The notes under the pieces: model-generated
What the model saw: the letters and a program-made list of their open reading frames with translations, nothing else
The model's database searches: none
Told to the model about the DNA's origin: nothing
Source of the DNA: Bacilli bacterium
GTDB lineage: Bacteria > Bacillota_I > Bacilli_A > RF39 > UBA660
DNA length: 22,162 nt
Reading direction: 5' to 3'
Assembly: GCA_022801735.1 (NCBI GenBank)
Contig: JAAWSW010000014.1
Coordinates: 1-22,162, forward strand
Shown here: positions 14,476 through 22,143 of the stretch, one piece after another
Layout: each line of letters starts with the position of its first letter
How positions within the stretch are numbered: position 1 is the first letter of the stretch
Position numbers and translations under genes: made by a program

Positions 14476-15718
14476 ACTTTTTCCACATGTTACTAATATT
14501 AGAACTTTGACTATACATAAAGTATAAAGGTTTATTAGTAATAAGTTCAAAATCACCAGCATATTCACTAGCCCTGGCTCCAAAATTAAGTTTAAACTCA
14601 TTAAGTCCACTATAAGAACTTTCCTTTTGAATATTACTAATACCACCTAAATTAAATCTCTTATAACCAAGTTTAGAATATCTTCCCATTAACTTCCATA
14701 GTAATAAATGTTTCGCATTAAAATTTTTGTAATTTTTATCATATCCATCAATTACTAAATGAACTTCATCACACCATTTAATAACTAAAGCAGAAGAGAG
14801 GATAATACCATCAGGATATTCGCGTAAATAATTAGTTGCTATTACTAATTGTTTTTTATATTCCTCAAACCTTTGGTCAACCTCTAATTTACGATTAATT
14901 ATTTTATCGTTATTACCACTATTTTTAATTAACATATCATTTAATTCTAAACTCATTTTACTATATTTAGAATATAGATTTTGTGTAATCTTTAAATATT
15001 CAGTAGTATCTAATTTACTATAATAAAAATCAATTAAATTTTCCTTATCAAAAAATTTGTATAAATCTTTAAAATATTCTAAATCCCTTGGATATTTATC
15101 CTTAGTGTGTAAATATAAATAATCAAGATTCTCAATATTACCATGATAAACTTTTATACCATCACGAGTTGCCTTTCTTATTTTAGTACGGAAATTTTTA
15201 TTAATATTCGCAAAAATTTGTGTATAAGGTAAATCAATATTAACAATTGCCTCAAATCTAGGCTTTAAAGCCTCAAAATAATTATTATAACCTAAATGAT
15301 AAAATTTATTTTTCTTTAAATTATCAAAAATCGCATCATAATTAGGATTAGTACCAATTAACTTATAATCCGCACTATAAACTTTTTTAACCAAAATTGG
15401 ACTTATTTTAATTGCTACAATCTCTCTTTTACCTAAAAACTTTTTAACTTCATTTGTAAAAGTATTAACCAATTCAAAATTATTATAATCGACTAAAAAT
15501 CCTCTAGGTGCAAAAGCATATTTAAAACCATTAATTTTTCTAACTAAAATTAAACTTGCTGCCTTAATACCACTATCATCGACAAGACCTAAAAAGAAAG
15601 AATCATAACCTTCTTCATTCATCGTAAACGCATATTCAGTAGTTTGATAAATTGAAGATGGCTTAAAGTTTTGACTAAACATCTTAAATTCAGCGTTTGT
15701 AAGTTGTTTAAGTACCAT
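14474..15718 (-). CDS. FemAB/FemX-type aminoacyltransferase (peptidoglycan interpeptide bridge)
   Basis: Family members move an amino acid from aminoacyl-tRNA to the peptidoglycan precursor stem peptide at the cytoplasmic membrane face. The 414-residue protein shows two GNAT-like halves: the first about 1-160 with IYQTTEYAF and YAFAPRGFLVDY, and the second from about 165 (FRTKIRKATRDGIKVYHG). A long helical arm at about 240-298 matches the coiled-coil insertion of FemA. The C-terminal block contains LLWKLMGRYSKLGYKRFNLGG and GLNEFKLNFGARASEYAGDFELI-type residues (371-393). The ATG is preceded by AAAGGAGG. Which residue is added (Gly, Ala or Ser) cannot be told. It is divergent from the dehydratase-like operon and has its own terminator. 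Confidence 0.88.
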   Translation of the reverse strand: MVLKQLTNAEFKMFSQNFKPSSIYQTTEYAFTMNEEGYDSFFLGLVDDSGIKAASLILVRKINGFKYAFAPRGFLVDYNNFELVNTFTNEVKKFLGKREIVAIKISPILVKKVYSADYKLIGTNPNYDAIFDNLKKNKFYHLGYNNYFEALKPRFEAIVNIDLPYTQIFANINKNFRTKIRKATRDGIKVYHGNIENLDYLYLHTKDKYPRDLEYFKDLYKFFDKENLIDFYYSKLDTTEYLKITQNLYSKYSKMSLELNDMLIKNSGNNDKIINRKLEVDQRFEEYKKQLVIATNYLREYPDGIILSSALVIKWCDEVHLVIDGYDKNYKNFNAKHLLLWKLMGRYSKLGYKRFNLGGISNIQKESSYSGLNEFKLNFGARASEYAGDFELITNKPLYFMYSQSSNISNMWKK

Positions 15719-15756
15719 ATAATTCCTCCTTTCATAATAGATATACTAGTAAACCA

Positions 15757-15765
15757 ATTATACCA
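15757..15765 (-). promoter_or_regulatory. Extended -10 promoter of the FemAB-type gene
   Basis: On the minus strand TGG (15765-15763) directly precedes TATAAT (15762-15757). No good -35 is visible at 16-18 bp. The leader would be about 32 nt. Confidence 0.5.
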
Positions 15766-15797
15766 TAATTAACCAAAATACGCTATTAAATAATTAA

Positions 15798-15826
15798 TAT
15801 TCATAAAATAATTAAAACCTTAATAT
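15798..15826 (+). promoter_or_regulatory. Weak candidate promoter of the dehydratase-like operon
   Basis: TATTCA (15798-15803), a 17-bp spacer and TAATAT (15821-15826). The region is very AT-rich, so the call is tentative. The predicted leader is about 12 nt, with AGGTGA (15835-15840) before the ATG. Confidence 0.3.
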
Positions 15827-15844
15827 ATTTATACAGGTGATAGA

Positions 15845-16747
15845 ATGGACAAAGTTGGAATACCTAGAAGTATCTTTTACTATTATTATGGGGATATATG
15901 GAAATATTATTTTGATTATTTAAAAATACCTTACATAGTAAGTCCCAATACAAATAAGGAAATAATGTCTCATGGATTAAAATACTCAAATGACGAAATG
16001 TGTTTAGCCCTAAAAACATATTTAGGACATGTTCATTATCTTCAAAATAAATGCGATTATATACTAGTCCCTAGAATCGATAATTATGGCTTAGATAATC
16101 AAACATGTACCAATTTTTTAAGTACTTATGACATCGTACAAAATACATTTAAAACAAAAGTTTTAAACTATAATATCGATTTAACCAAAAACGAAACTGA
16201 AGAAAAAGGACTAATAAAAATCGGACTAGCCCTAAATAAAAAGAAAAGAGAATGTAAAAAAGCCTATAAATATGCCATAAAAAAATATACAGAAAATAAA
16301 GAAAGAGAAATAACAATTAACGAAAACAAACTAAACTCTGATAAGACAAAAATACTTATAGTAAGTCATCCTTATAATACATATGACGATTTAATAGGAA
16401 AAGACATATTAAAATACTTAAATAAAAATGATATAGAAGTTATCTTTAGTGATAAATTCGATGCAAAAATAACCAATAAATTAAGTAAACAATTATCAGA
16501 AGATTTATATTTTAAATATCCAAAAGAAAATATAGGCAGCTTAGTATACGCTAAAGACAAAGTAGATGGAGTCATATTCATATCTGCATTCCCATGTGGA
16601 CCAGATTCATTAGTAAATGAACTAGTAATGAGAAAAATAAAATTACCACATATTAATTTAGTTTTAGATGATACCTCATCATTTACAGGAACCGAAACAA
16701 GATTAGAAAGTTTTATTGATATGATTAGGGGGTTAAATAATGACTAA
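15845..16747 (+). CDS. DUF2229 / 2-hydroxyacyl-CoA dehydratase-like subunit (first of pair)
   Basis: The 300-residue protein has the DUF2229 'acyl-CoA dehydratase activase-related' pattern: VGIPRSIFYYYYGDIWKYYF at the start, YSNDEMCLALKTYLGHV (47-63) with Cys53, YILVPRI, Cys88, and a late AFPCGPDSLVNEL with Cys251, ending DDTSSFTGTETRLESFIDM. Three conserved Cys (53, 88, 251) are placed like the cluster ligands of HgdB/BcrC-type subunits. In many Firmicutes this unit is part of one giant protein of roughly 1400 residues; here it is a separate gene. It overlaps the next start by 8 bp. The substrate is unknown, and no CoA transferase or hydroxyacyl-CoA gene is nearby. Iron-sulfur binding is inferred from the family. 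Confidence 0.85.
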   Translation: MDKVGIPRSIFYYYYGDIWKYYFDYLKIPYIVSPNTNKEIMSHGLKYSNDEMCLALKTYLGHVHYLQNKCDYILVPRIDNYGLDNQTCTNFLSTYDIVQNTFKTKVLNYNIDLTKNETEEKGLIKIGLALNKKKRECKKAYKYAIKKYTENKEREITINENKLNSDKTKILIVSHPYNTYDDLIGKDILKYLNKNDIEVIFSDKFDAKITNKLSKQLSEDLYFKYPKENIGSLVYAKDKVDGVIFISAFPCGPDSLVNELVMRKIKLPHINLVLDDTSSFTGTETRLESFIDMIRGLNND

Positions 16748-17801
16748 AATATCCTTTCCAATAATGGGAGATTACGAAGTACCAATTAAATACCTTTTAA
16801 CTCACGTATTTAAAGAAGAAATAATAATGCCACCACCAATAACTAATAAAACAATAGAAATAGGGACCAAATATAGTCCAGAATTTGTTTGTACCCCTTT
16901 TAAATATACACTAGGTACCATGATAGAATCTATCGAAAAAGGCGCCGAAATATTAATCCAAATGGGTGGAGGATGTAGATATGGTTATTATGGTGAAGTT
17001 CAAGAAAAAATATTAAAAGACTTAGGTTATGATGTAAAACTAGTAAACCTTGTAACCCAAGGAAAAGCAAATATCAAAAGAATATGCACTGAACTAAAAA
17101 AAGTAGGAATTAAATATAGCAAACTAAAAGCCATTTATTATGGGTTCATCACCATAAAAATGGTTAAATATATGGACCAAATAGATGACTATATAAGAGA
17201 AAATATAGGCTTTGAGGTAAATGAAGGTTCCTTTGAAATATTAAAACTAAAAATGTTAAATGACTTTGGCAAAGTAAAAAATTATAAAAGCCTTAGAAAA
17301 CTATATAAAAAATATATAAAAGAATTTACCCAAATACAAATAAGAAAACCAGATAACTGCCTAAAAATAGGAATAATAGGTGAATTATATACCATAATGG
17401 AACCTTTTTCCAATTACTTTTTAGAAAAAAATCTTGCTCAAAACAAAATAGAAATCAAAAGATTTACAAACGTTCACTATCTATTATTTGAAAAAGGAAA
17501 AAGTATAAAACAATATTTAAAATATACCCAAAAGTATATTAAATATCCAATGGGAGCCGATGCCGCAGACAATATAGCCAGAACAAAATATCTTTGCGAA
17601 GAGGGATATGATGGAATTATTCACATAAAATCATCATTCTGCACACCAGAAATAGGCGCTATGCCAATAATAAATAAAATCGCCGAAGAATATAATATAC
17701 CAGTTTTATTCTTTAGTTTTGATGCCAATACTTCAGAAACTGGAATAAAAACAAGATTAGAAGCATTTTATGATATGTTAGAAATGAGGAGAGATAAATG
17801 A
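16740..17801 (+). CDS. 2-hydroxyacyl-CoA dehydratase-like (HgdB/BcrC-type) subunit (second of pair)
   Basis: The 353-residue protein resembles its upstream partner in plan. YSPEFVCTPFKYTLGTM (45-61) with Cys51, then ILIQMGGGCRYGYYGE with Cys79, and SSFCTPEIGAMPI with Cys301, ending FSFDANTSETGIKTRLEAFYDML. The endings of the two proteins align clearly (TGTETRLESFIDM against TGIKTRLEAFYDM), so they are paralogous halves, as in HgdA/HgdB. Cys51, Cys79 and Cys301 are likely ligands of a [4Fe-4S] or double-cubane cluster. It has its own binding site AGGGGG (16727-16732) 7 nt before the ATG, so it is a real gene, not a frameshift of the first. It overlaps the activator gene by ATGA (17798-17801). 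Confidence 0.85.
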   Translation: MTKISFPIMGDYEVPIKYLLTHVFKEEIIMPPPITNKTIEIGTKYSPEFVCTPFKYTLGTMIESIEKGAEILIQMGGGCRYGYYGEVQEKILKDLGYDVKLVNLVTQGKANIKRICTELKKVGIKYSKLKAIYYGFITIKMVKYMDQIDDYIRENIGFEVNEGSFEILKLKMLNDFGKVKNYKSLRKLYKKYIKEFTQIQIRKPDNCLKIGIIGELYTIMEPFSNYFLEKNLAQNKIEIKRFTNVHYLLFEKGKSIKQYLKYTQKYIKYPMGADAADNIARTKYLCEEGYDGIIHIKSSFCTPEIGAMPIINKIAEEYNIPVLFFSFDANTSETGIKTRLEAFYDMLEMRRDK

Positions 17802-18733
17802 AAGATTGCTATTTAGGCGTTGATATAGGCTCAATATCAACAAAGGGAGTAATCATAGATGAAGAAAATAATATAATTTCTAAAGAATACATATGGACAG
17901 AAGGAAACCCTGTAAACGCTGTTAGAAACTTAATAAAAATATTAAAAGATAACCTTCCAAAAAACTATATAGTAAAAGGAATTGGAACAACAGGAAGTGC
18001 TAGAAAACTAATCGGACTAATGTTAAAAGCAAATATCGTAAAAAATGAAATCACTGCTCACGCTGTAGGCACATTAACATTTTATCCAAACGTTAGAACA
18101 ATTCTAGAAATAGGTGGTCAAGATTCAAAAATAATATTAATAAAAAATGGTATTATTACAAACTATGCCATGAATACATTATGTGCTGCAGGAACAGGTT
18201 CATTCCTATCAAGTCAGGCTAAACGCTTAGGACTAAAACCAGAAGAATTTGGTAAATATGCATTAAAATCAAAAAATCCTGTAAAAATCGCCGCAAGATG
18301 TACAGTCTTTGCTGAATCAGATTTAGTTCATAAAGCCCAAGTTGGATATCCAAAAGAAGATATAATCGCTGGTCTATGTAAAAGTGTTGTACTAAACTAT
18401 TTAAATAATGTCGGAAAAGGAAAAAAAATAGAAGGACCAATTATTTTCCAGGGTGGCGTTTCCAAAAATGAAGGTGTTGTAAAATACTTTAAAGAAGTAT
18501 TAAAAGAAGATATAATAGTAGATGAAAATAGTCATTTAATGGGGGCAATAGGCATAGCCGTTTTAGCCAGAAAAAATAAAATAGGTAAAACCTATTCATT
18601 AGAACTAGAAGAAATTACCTTCGATACAAAAGCAACCGAATGTAATAGATGTTCAAACAACTGTGAACTTTTAAAAATATATCGTAATAATGAATTAGTA
18701 GATTCATGGGGAAGTAAATGCGGAAAATTTTAA
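17798..18733 (+). CDS. HgdC/BadF-type ATP-dependent activator (2-hydroxyacyl-CoA dehydratase component A-like)
   Basis: The 311-residue protein is an ASKHA-fold ATPase that in its family uses ATP to inject an electron into the dehydratase. It begins with the phosphate-loop GVDIGSISTKGVIID (8-22), has GIGTTGSARKLIG (61-73), and LEIGGQDSKI (103-112). NTLCAAGTGSF gives Cys129 and AARCTVFAESD gives Cys168, the two Cys that bridge a [4Fe-4S] between the dimer halves in HgdC. FQGGVSKNEGVV (217-228) is the second ATP motif. Past the normal end near 260 there is a tail with Cys282-x2-Cys285-x3-Cys289 and Cys308, also seen in the long fused homologues and not in plain HgdC. It overlaps the previous gene by 4 bp and ends at a hairpin terminator. 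Confidence 0.93.
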   Translation: MKDCYLGVDIGSISTKGVIIDEENNIISKEYIWTEGNPVNAVRNLIKILKDNLPKNYIVKGIGTTGSARKLIGLMLKANIVKNEITAHAVGTLTFYPNVRTILEIGGQDSKIILIKNGIITNYAMNTLCAAGTGSFLSSQAKRLGLKPEEFGKYALKSKNPVKIAARCTVFAESDLVHKAQVGYPKEDIIAGLCKSVVLNYLNNVGKGKKIEGPIIFQGGVSKNEGVVKYFKEVLKEDIIVDENSHLMGAIGIAVLARKNKIGKTYSLELEEITFDTKATECNRCSNNCELLKIYRNNELVDSWGSKCGKF

Positions 18734-18734
18734 G

Positions 18735-18756
18735 ACATCCAACAAGGATGTTTTTT
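18735..18756 (+). terminator. Terminator of the dehydratase-like operon
   Basis: ACATCC (18735-18740) pairs with GGATGT (18746-18751) around AACAA, followed by TTTTTT. Confidence 0.8.
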
Positions 18757-18800
18757 AATGTCTAATTTTGTATACTTTCCCAAAAACATTAATAAAAGTA

Positions 18801-18831
18801 TTGAAAAAGTATGGGGGGGGGGGGGTATAAT
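18801..18831 (+). promoter_or_regulatory. Putative phase-variable promoter with a G13 spacer tract
   Basis: TTGAAA (18801-18806) and a perfect TATAAT (18826-18831) are separated by 19 bp: six ordinary bases and then 13 G. Loss of two G would give the optimal 17 bp. Length changes by slipped-strand mispairing should alter promoter strength. The predicted start, near 18838, fits a 19-nt leader to the ATG at 18857. Confidence 0.75.
18813..18825 (+). repeat. Homopolymeric G13 tract
   Basis: Thirteen consecutive G in a genome where runs above five G are otherwise absent from the window (apart from its end). The stated length is one assembled state and may vary between cells. Confidence 0.95.
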
Positions 18832-18856
18832 TCTAATTAAAAGGCGTGATACAAAG

Positions 18857-19042
18857 ATGAATAAACTAAAAATTATGAATATTTTAAATTGTGTAATAAT
18901 ATCCAGCATAATAATATTAATCGTGACTTTATCCAAAATAAGTTTTTTTAAATTTTACGAAAAATATCCATATATAGAAAAGGTAGTTAATATTATAACC
19001 CTTATTATAGTATTAGGATTGATTTTAAAAATTATTATATAA
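18857..19042 (+). CDS. Small two-helix membrane protein under the G-tract promoter
   Basis: From ATG 18857 the product is 61 residues with two hydrophobic helices (about 7-24 and 43-61) joined by a short loop with SFFKFYEKYPYIEK. No signal peptide site, Cys pair or known family is recognised; size and topology recall small holin-like, toxin-like or membrane-regulator peptides, but none is supported. I chose 18857 because it follows the TATAAT by 25 bp, with AAAAGG (18839-18844) as a binding site at the transcript start. The frame stays open upstream to ATG 18758, which would add 33 residues including four Gly read from the G tract; that version would need a different promoter and lies past a terminator, so it is less likely. 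Confidence 0.55.
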   Translation: MNKLKIMNILNCVIISSIIILIVTLSKISFFKFYEKYPYIEKVVNIITLIIVLGLILKIII

Positions 19043-19070
19043 AATTAATTTCTTTATCGTTAATAACTAT

Positions 19071-19099
19071 TTGACATAAAATTAATAATGGTGTATAAA
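19071..19099 (+). promoter_or_regulatory. topA promoter
   Basis: TTGACA (19071-19076), a 17-bp spacer and TATAAA (19094-19099). The predicted leader is about 20 nt. The 28 bases between the small gene and this promoter show no terminator. Confidence 0.8.
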
Positions 19100-19125
19100 A
19101 TATATTAACGAAAAGGAAGTGGATT

Positions 19126-21156
19126 ATGGCAAAAAAATTAGTTATAGTGGAGTCGCCTACAAAAGTAAAATCAATCAGTAAATATTTAGGATCAGATTAT
19201 ATTGTATCTTCAAGTAAAGGCCATATTAGAGATTTATCAACAAAAGGTAAATTTGGATTAGGTGTTGATATTGAAGATAATTTTAAACCAGATTATAAAA
19301 CAATAAGCGGTAAGAAAAAAGTAATAGACGAATTAAAAAAAGAAGCAAAAAATGTAGATACTGTATATCTTGCAACCGACCCTGACCGTGAGGGAGAGGC
19401 TATCGCATGGCATATATACGATGTTCTAGGACTTACTGACAAAGACTATAATCGTGTTTTATTCTCAGAAATTACTAAAAAAGGAGTTACTGAGGGAATA
19501 AATAATGCAGGTAAAATCGATAAAGATTTAGTTAATAGCCAAGAAACCAGAAGAATCTTAGACAGAATAATTGGATTTAGATTAAGCAAACTAATAAAAT
19601 CAAAAACAGATGGTACAAGTGCAGGGAGAGTTCAAAGCGTTGCCCTAAAATTAATAGTTGATAGAGAAAGAGAAATACAGGCCTTTAATCCAGAAGAATA
19701 TTGGACAATAACTGCTGCATTCAAAGATTTTAAAGCCGATCTTTTCCAATATAAACACAAAAAAATAGAAGTAAAAACAGAATTAGAAGCCAACAATATA
19801 TTAGATAAACTTTCCAATGCTTTTGAAATTGAAAGTGTAGAAAAAAAAGAAAAACAAAAAGGTTCAAAAGCACCATTTACAACAAGTACAATGCAACAAG
19901 AAGCATCAAGTAAACTTAGATTTGGTGCTAAAAAAACAATGTCAGTAGCGCAAAAACTGTATGAAGGAATTGACTTGGAAAACGAAACAGTTGGACTTAT
20001 TACTTATATGCGTACAGACTCAATTAGATTAGCAGATGAATTTATCAAAGAAACATATAAGTTTATTGAAACGAAATATGGGGATAAGTACATAGGTAGA
20101 GTAAAAGTAAGCAAAAAAACAGAAAATGTTCAAGATGCACACGAAGCAATAAGACCAACTAGTATTAATAGAACTCCAGAAAGTGTAAAACCATATTTAA
20201 AAGATGACGAATTTAAATTATATCGTTTAATTTATTATAGAGCCTTAGCCAGTCTTATGAAAGAAGCAAAAGTGGAAGCAACAACCGCTATACTAAACAA
20301 CAATGATTATCAGTTTAAAGCAACAGGTCAAATTATAGTATTTGATGGATATTTACAAGCTTATAAAGATTATGAAGATACAAAAGATCAAGCACTTCCA
20401 CCACTTGATACATATAAATCAAATATTATAGTATCAAACGATATAACTAAAGACCAACACTTCACGCAGCCACCAGCCCGCTATACAGAAGCAAAACTAA
20501 TCAAAGAAATGGATGAATTAGGTATTGGTAGACCAAGTACATATGCCACAATTATGGATAACATTAAAAATAGAGGATATGTAAATCTAACAGACAAAAA
20601 ATTTATTCCAACTGATATTGGCTTTGAAGTTACTGATAAATTACAAGAATACTTTAACCATATAATTAATGTAGAATATACTGCTAATATGGAAACCGAT
20701 TTAGATAAAATTGCTGAAGGAAAAGAAATTTGGTATGAAGTATTAGATAATTTTTATAAAGAATTTGAACCATCAGTAGAAGAAGCACTAGAAAAAATGC
20801 CTAAAAAAGAAGCCGAAAAAACAGGTGAAGACTGCCCAGAATGTGGTCACCCATTAGTTGTTAGAAAAGGTAAATATGGAGAATTTGTGGCTTGTTCAAA
20901 TTTCCCAAATTGTAAATATATAAAACAAGAACCAAGAGAAGAACAAGTAATTTGTGATTGCCCAAATTGTGATGAAGGTAAAATCATAGAAAAAAGAAGT
21001 AAAAGAGGAAAAATCTTCTTTGGATGTAATAATTATCCAGCATGTAAAACTGCTTATTGGGATAAACCAATAGGTGAAAAATGCCCAGAATGTGGGAATA
21101 TGTTAACAGAAAAAAAGAATACAATAAAATGTAGTAACTGCGATTATACAAAGTAG
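19126..21156 (+). CDS. topA: DNA topoisomerase I (type IA)
   Basis: This enzyme relaxes negative supercoils through a transient 5'-phosphotyrosine link. The 676-residue protein has the N-terminal TOPRIM domain with Glu9 (VIVESPTK) and the metal motif DPDREGEAIAWH (85-96). The active-site segment GLITYMRTDSIRL contains Tyr294, and the core continues through QDAHEAIRPT and GIGRPSTYA to about 560. The C-terminal part (about 574-676) has three Cys4 zinc-ribbon modules: CPEC with CSNFPNC, CPNC with CNNYPAC, and CPEC with CSNC. Length and order are normal. AAAGGAAG (19112-19119) precedes the ATG by 6 nt, and a consensus promoter lies directly upstream. Confidence 0.98.
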   Translation: MAKKLVIVESPTKVKSISKYLGSDYIVSSSKGHIRDLSTKGKFGLGVDIEDNFKPDYKTISGKKKVIDELKKEAKNVDTVYLATDPDREGEAIAWHIYDVLGLTDKDYNRVLFSEITKKGVTEGINNAGKIDKDLVNSQETRRILDRIIGFRLSKLIKSKTDGTSAGRVQSVALKLIVDREREIQAFNPEEYWTITAAFKDFKADLFQYKHKKIEVKTELEANNILDKLSNAFEIESVEKKEKQKGSKAPFTTSTMQQEASSKLRFGAKKTMSVAQKLYEGIDLENETVGLITYMRTDSIRLADEFIKETYKFIETKYGDKYIGRVKVSKKTENVQDAHEAIRPTSINRTPESVKPYLKDDEFKLYRLIYYRALASLMKEAKVEATTAILNNNDYQFKATGQIIVFDGYLQAYKDYEDTKDQALPPLDTYKSNIIVSNDITKDQHFTQPPARYTEAKLIKEMDELGIGRPSTYATIMDNIKNRGYVNLTDKKFIPTDIGFEVTDKLQEYFNHIINVEYTANMETDLDKIAEGKEIWYEVLDNFYKEFEPSVEEALEKMPKKEAEKTGEDCPECGHPLVVRKGKYGEFVACSNFPNCKYIKQEPREEQVICDCPNCDEGKIIEKRSKRGKIFFGCNNYPACKTAYWDKPIGEKCPECGNMLTEKKNTIKCSNCDYTK

Positions 21157-21170
21157 TTACTTTTCTTTTT
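21150..21170 (+). terminator. Weak candidate topA terminator
   Basis: AAAGT (21150-21154) can pair with ACTTT (21159-21163) around AGTT, followed by a T-rich run. The stem is short and its T run merges into the next promoter's -35, so termination may be partial. Confidence 0.35.
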
Positions 21171-21196
21171 GACAAAACGTATAAAAAAGGTATAAT
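21169..21196 (+). promoter_or_regulatory. Promoter of the gene at 21217
   Basis: TTGACA (21169-21174), a 16-bp spacer and TATAAT (21191-21196). The predicted start, near 21203, is the first base of the ribosome binding site AAGGAAG (21203-21209). Confidence 0.8.
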
Positions 21197-21216
21197 ACAA
21201 TTAAGGAAGTGATACC

Positions 21217-22062
21217 ATGGCAAAACAGACCAAAATAGACCCTAAAGCATTTAGATTAGTAGTTAAAAGTCACAATATAACAAGAATAATTGAAATTCCA
21301 GAAACTAAAAGAGGTGTTCAAAAGCAAACAGTAGGCGGTAAAAACACTTATCTTATGGCAATAGATGCCTTTACAACCCAATTTAAAGATAAAAAAGAAT
21401 TACTAGATTATGTAAAAGAACATGAACTCGCTAAACTTCCAAATATAGATTATAATCAGTTGTATCTTTCTATAGAATATATAGGCCCAGGAGAATTTAA
21501 TCAACGACCTCAACCAGTATATAGTGATGAAAATACATTAATTGATTTTATAAATAACAGCGAAGTAAAAGAACACTTCCCACATGACAATAAGTATGTG
21601 GAAGAATTTAGACAAGATGTTATATCTCGCTGGACAACAGGTTTATCACAAGCCGAATATAGATTATTTATGACAGATTATAAAAATAGATATTTTGGAC
21701 AAGATTTAATAAATACCTTTATAAAAATCCAAAGACAAGGTTTAATGAAAGATATAAAAGAAAAAGATGGTACCATTGGACCACTTTCACGTTATCATAA
21801 CTTACGTGCTTGGTGTATGCTAACAGAGAAAATAGATGATATATTATTTGAAATTACTAGAGAAAAAATATGGTCATATCAAGAGAGAAGAGAATATGAA
21901 AGAGAAATGGAACTAGAAAGACCAAAACCATCTATAAAATTAGATGTAGTAAAAGTTCCAGAAACCAAAGTCAAACTAGCACAAACACAATTACCAAAAC
22001 AAGAAACGCTTTTTGATGATTCGCTCTTCTTTAATATAGACGATACACCTAAAACAAGATAA
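21217..22062 (+). CDS. Soluble protein of unknown function with a QxxLF tail motif
   Basis: I do not recognise this 281-residue protein. It has no signal peptide or membrane helix and only one Cys. Residues 10-50 look beta-rich and basic, 95-230 helical with RWTTGLSQAEYRLFMTDYKNR, and a charged helix with YQERREYEREMELERP follows. The tail (about 235-281) is Pro/Lys-rich and probably disordered. In it Q262-E-T-L-F266 matches the QxxLF form of the bacterial sliding-clamp binding motif and is followed by an acidic stretch; such short motifs also occur by chance. It is downstream of topA on its own promoter, so a DNA-related role is possible but unproven. The ATG follows AAGGAAG at 7 nt spacing, and a terminator overlaps the stop. 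Confidence 0.8.
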   Translation: MAKQTKIDPKAFRLVVKSHNITRIIEIPETKRGVQKQTVGGKNTYLMAIDAFTTQFKDKKELLDYVKEHELAKLPNIDYNQLYLSIEYIGPGEFNQRPQPVYSDENTLIDFINNSEVKEHFPHDNKYVEEFRQDVISRWTTGLSQAEYRLFMTDYKNRYFGQDLINTFIKIQRQGLMKDIKEKDGTIGPLSRYHNLRAWCMLTEKIDDILFEITREKIWSYQERREYEREMELERPKPSIKLDVVKVPETKVKLAQTQLPKQETLFDDSLFFNIDDTPKTR

Positions 22063-22085
22063 ACATACCAGTGTTTTCTTTTTTT
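22061..22085 (+). terminator. Terminator of the gene at 21217
   Basis: AAACAT (22061-22066) pairs with GTGTTT (22071-22076, one G-U) around ACCA, followed by CTTTTTTT-like bases. The stem starts on the stop codon. Confidence 0.65.
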
Positions 22086-22143
22086 ATACCTAAATAACTT
22101 TACAATCATTTACGAGAAAACTAGACCTCATCAGTTGTTTTTC

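Noticed and set aside
14227..14646. Minus-strand 139-codon frame spanning the end of rubrerythrin and of the FemAB gene
   Set aside because: It crosses two terminators and overlaps two real genes in other frames; its composition is that of an antisense shadow.
15845..18733. The three dehydratase-like genes as fragments of one frameshifted giant gene
   Set aside because: The second gene has its own AGGGGG site and ATG, the third begins in a neat ATGA overlap, each protein has natural ends, and the conserved Cys and motifs are intact.
18758..19042. A 94-residue protein reading through the G13 tract
   Set aside because: Its start lies immediately after a terminator, no promoter is seen before it, and the -35, G tract and -10 sit inside its first 25 codons. 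Kept only as an alternative.
22100..22143. Possible extra terminator or small RNA in the last 60 bases
   Set aside because: AACT and AGTT near 22115-22137 pair only over about four bases with a long loop; too weak to call.
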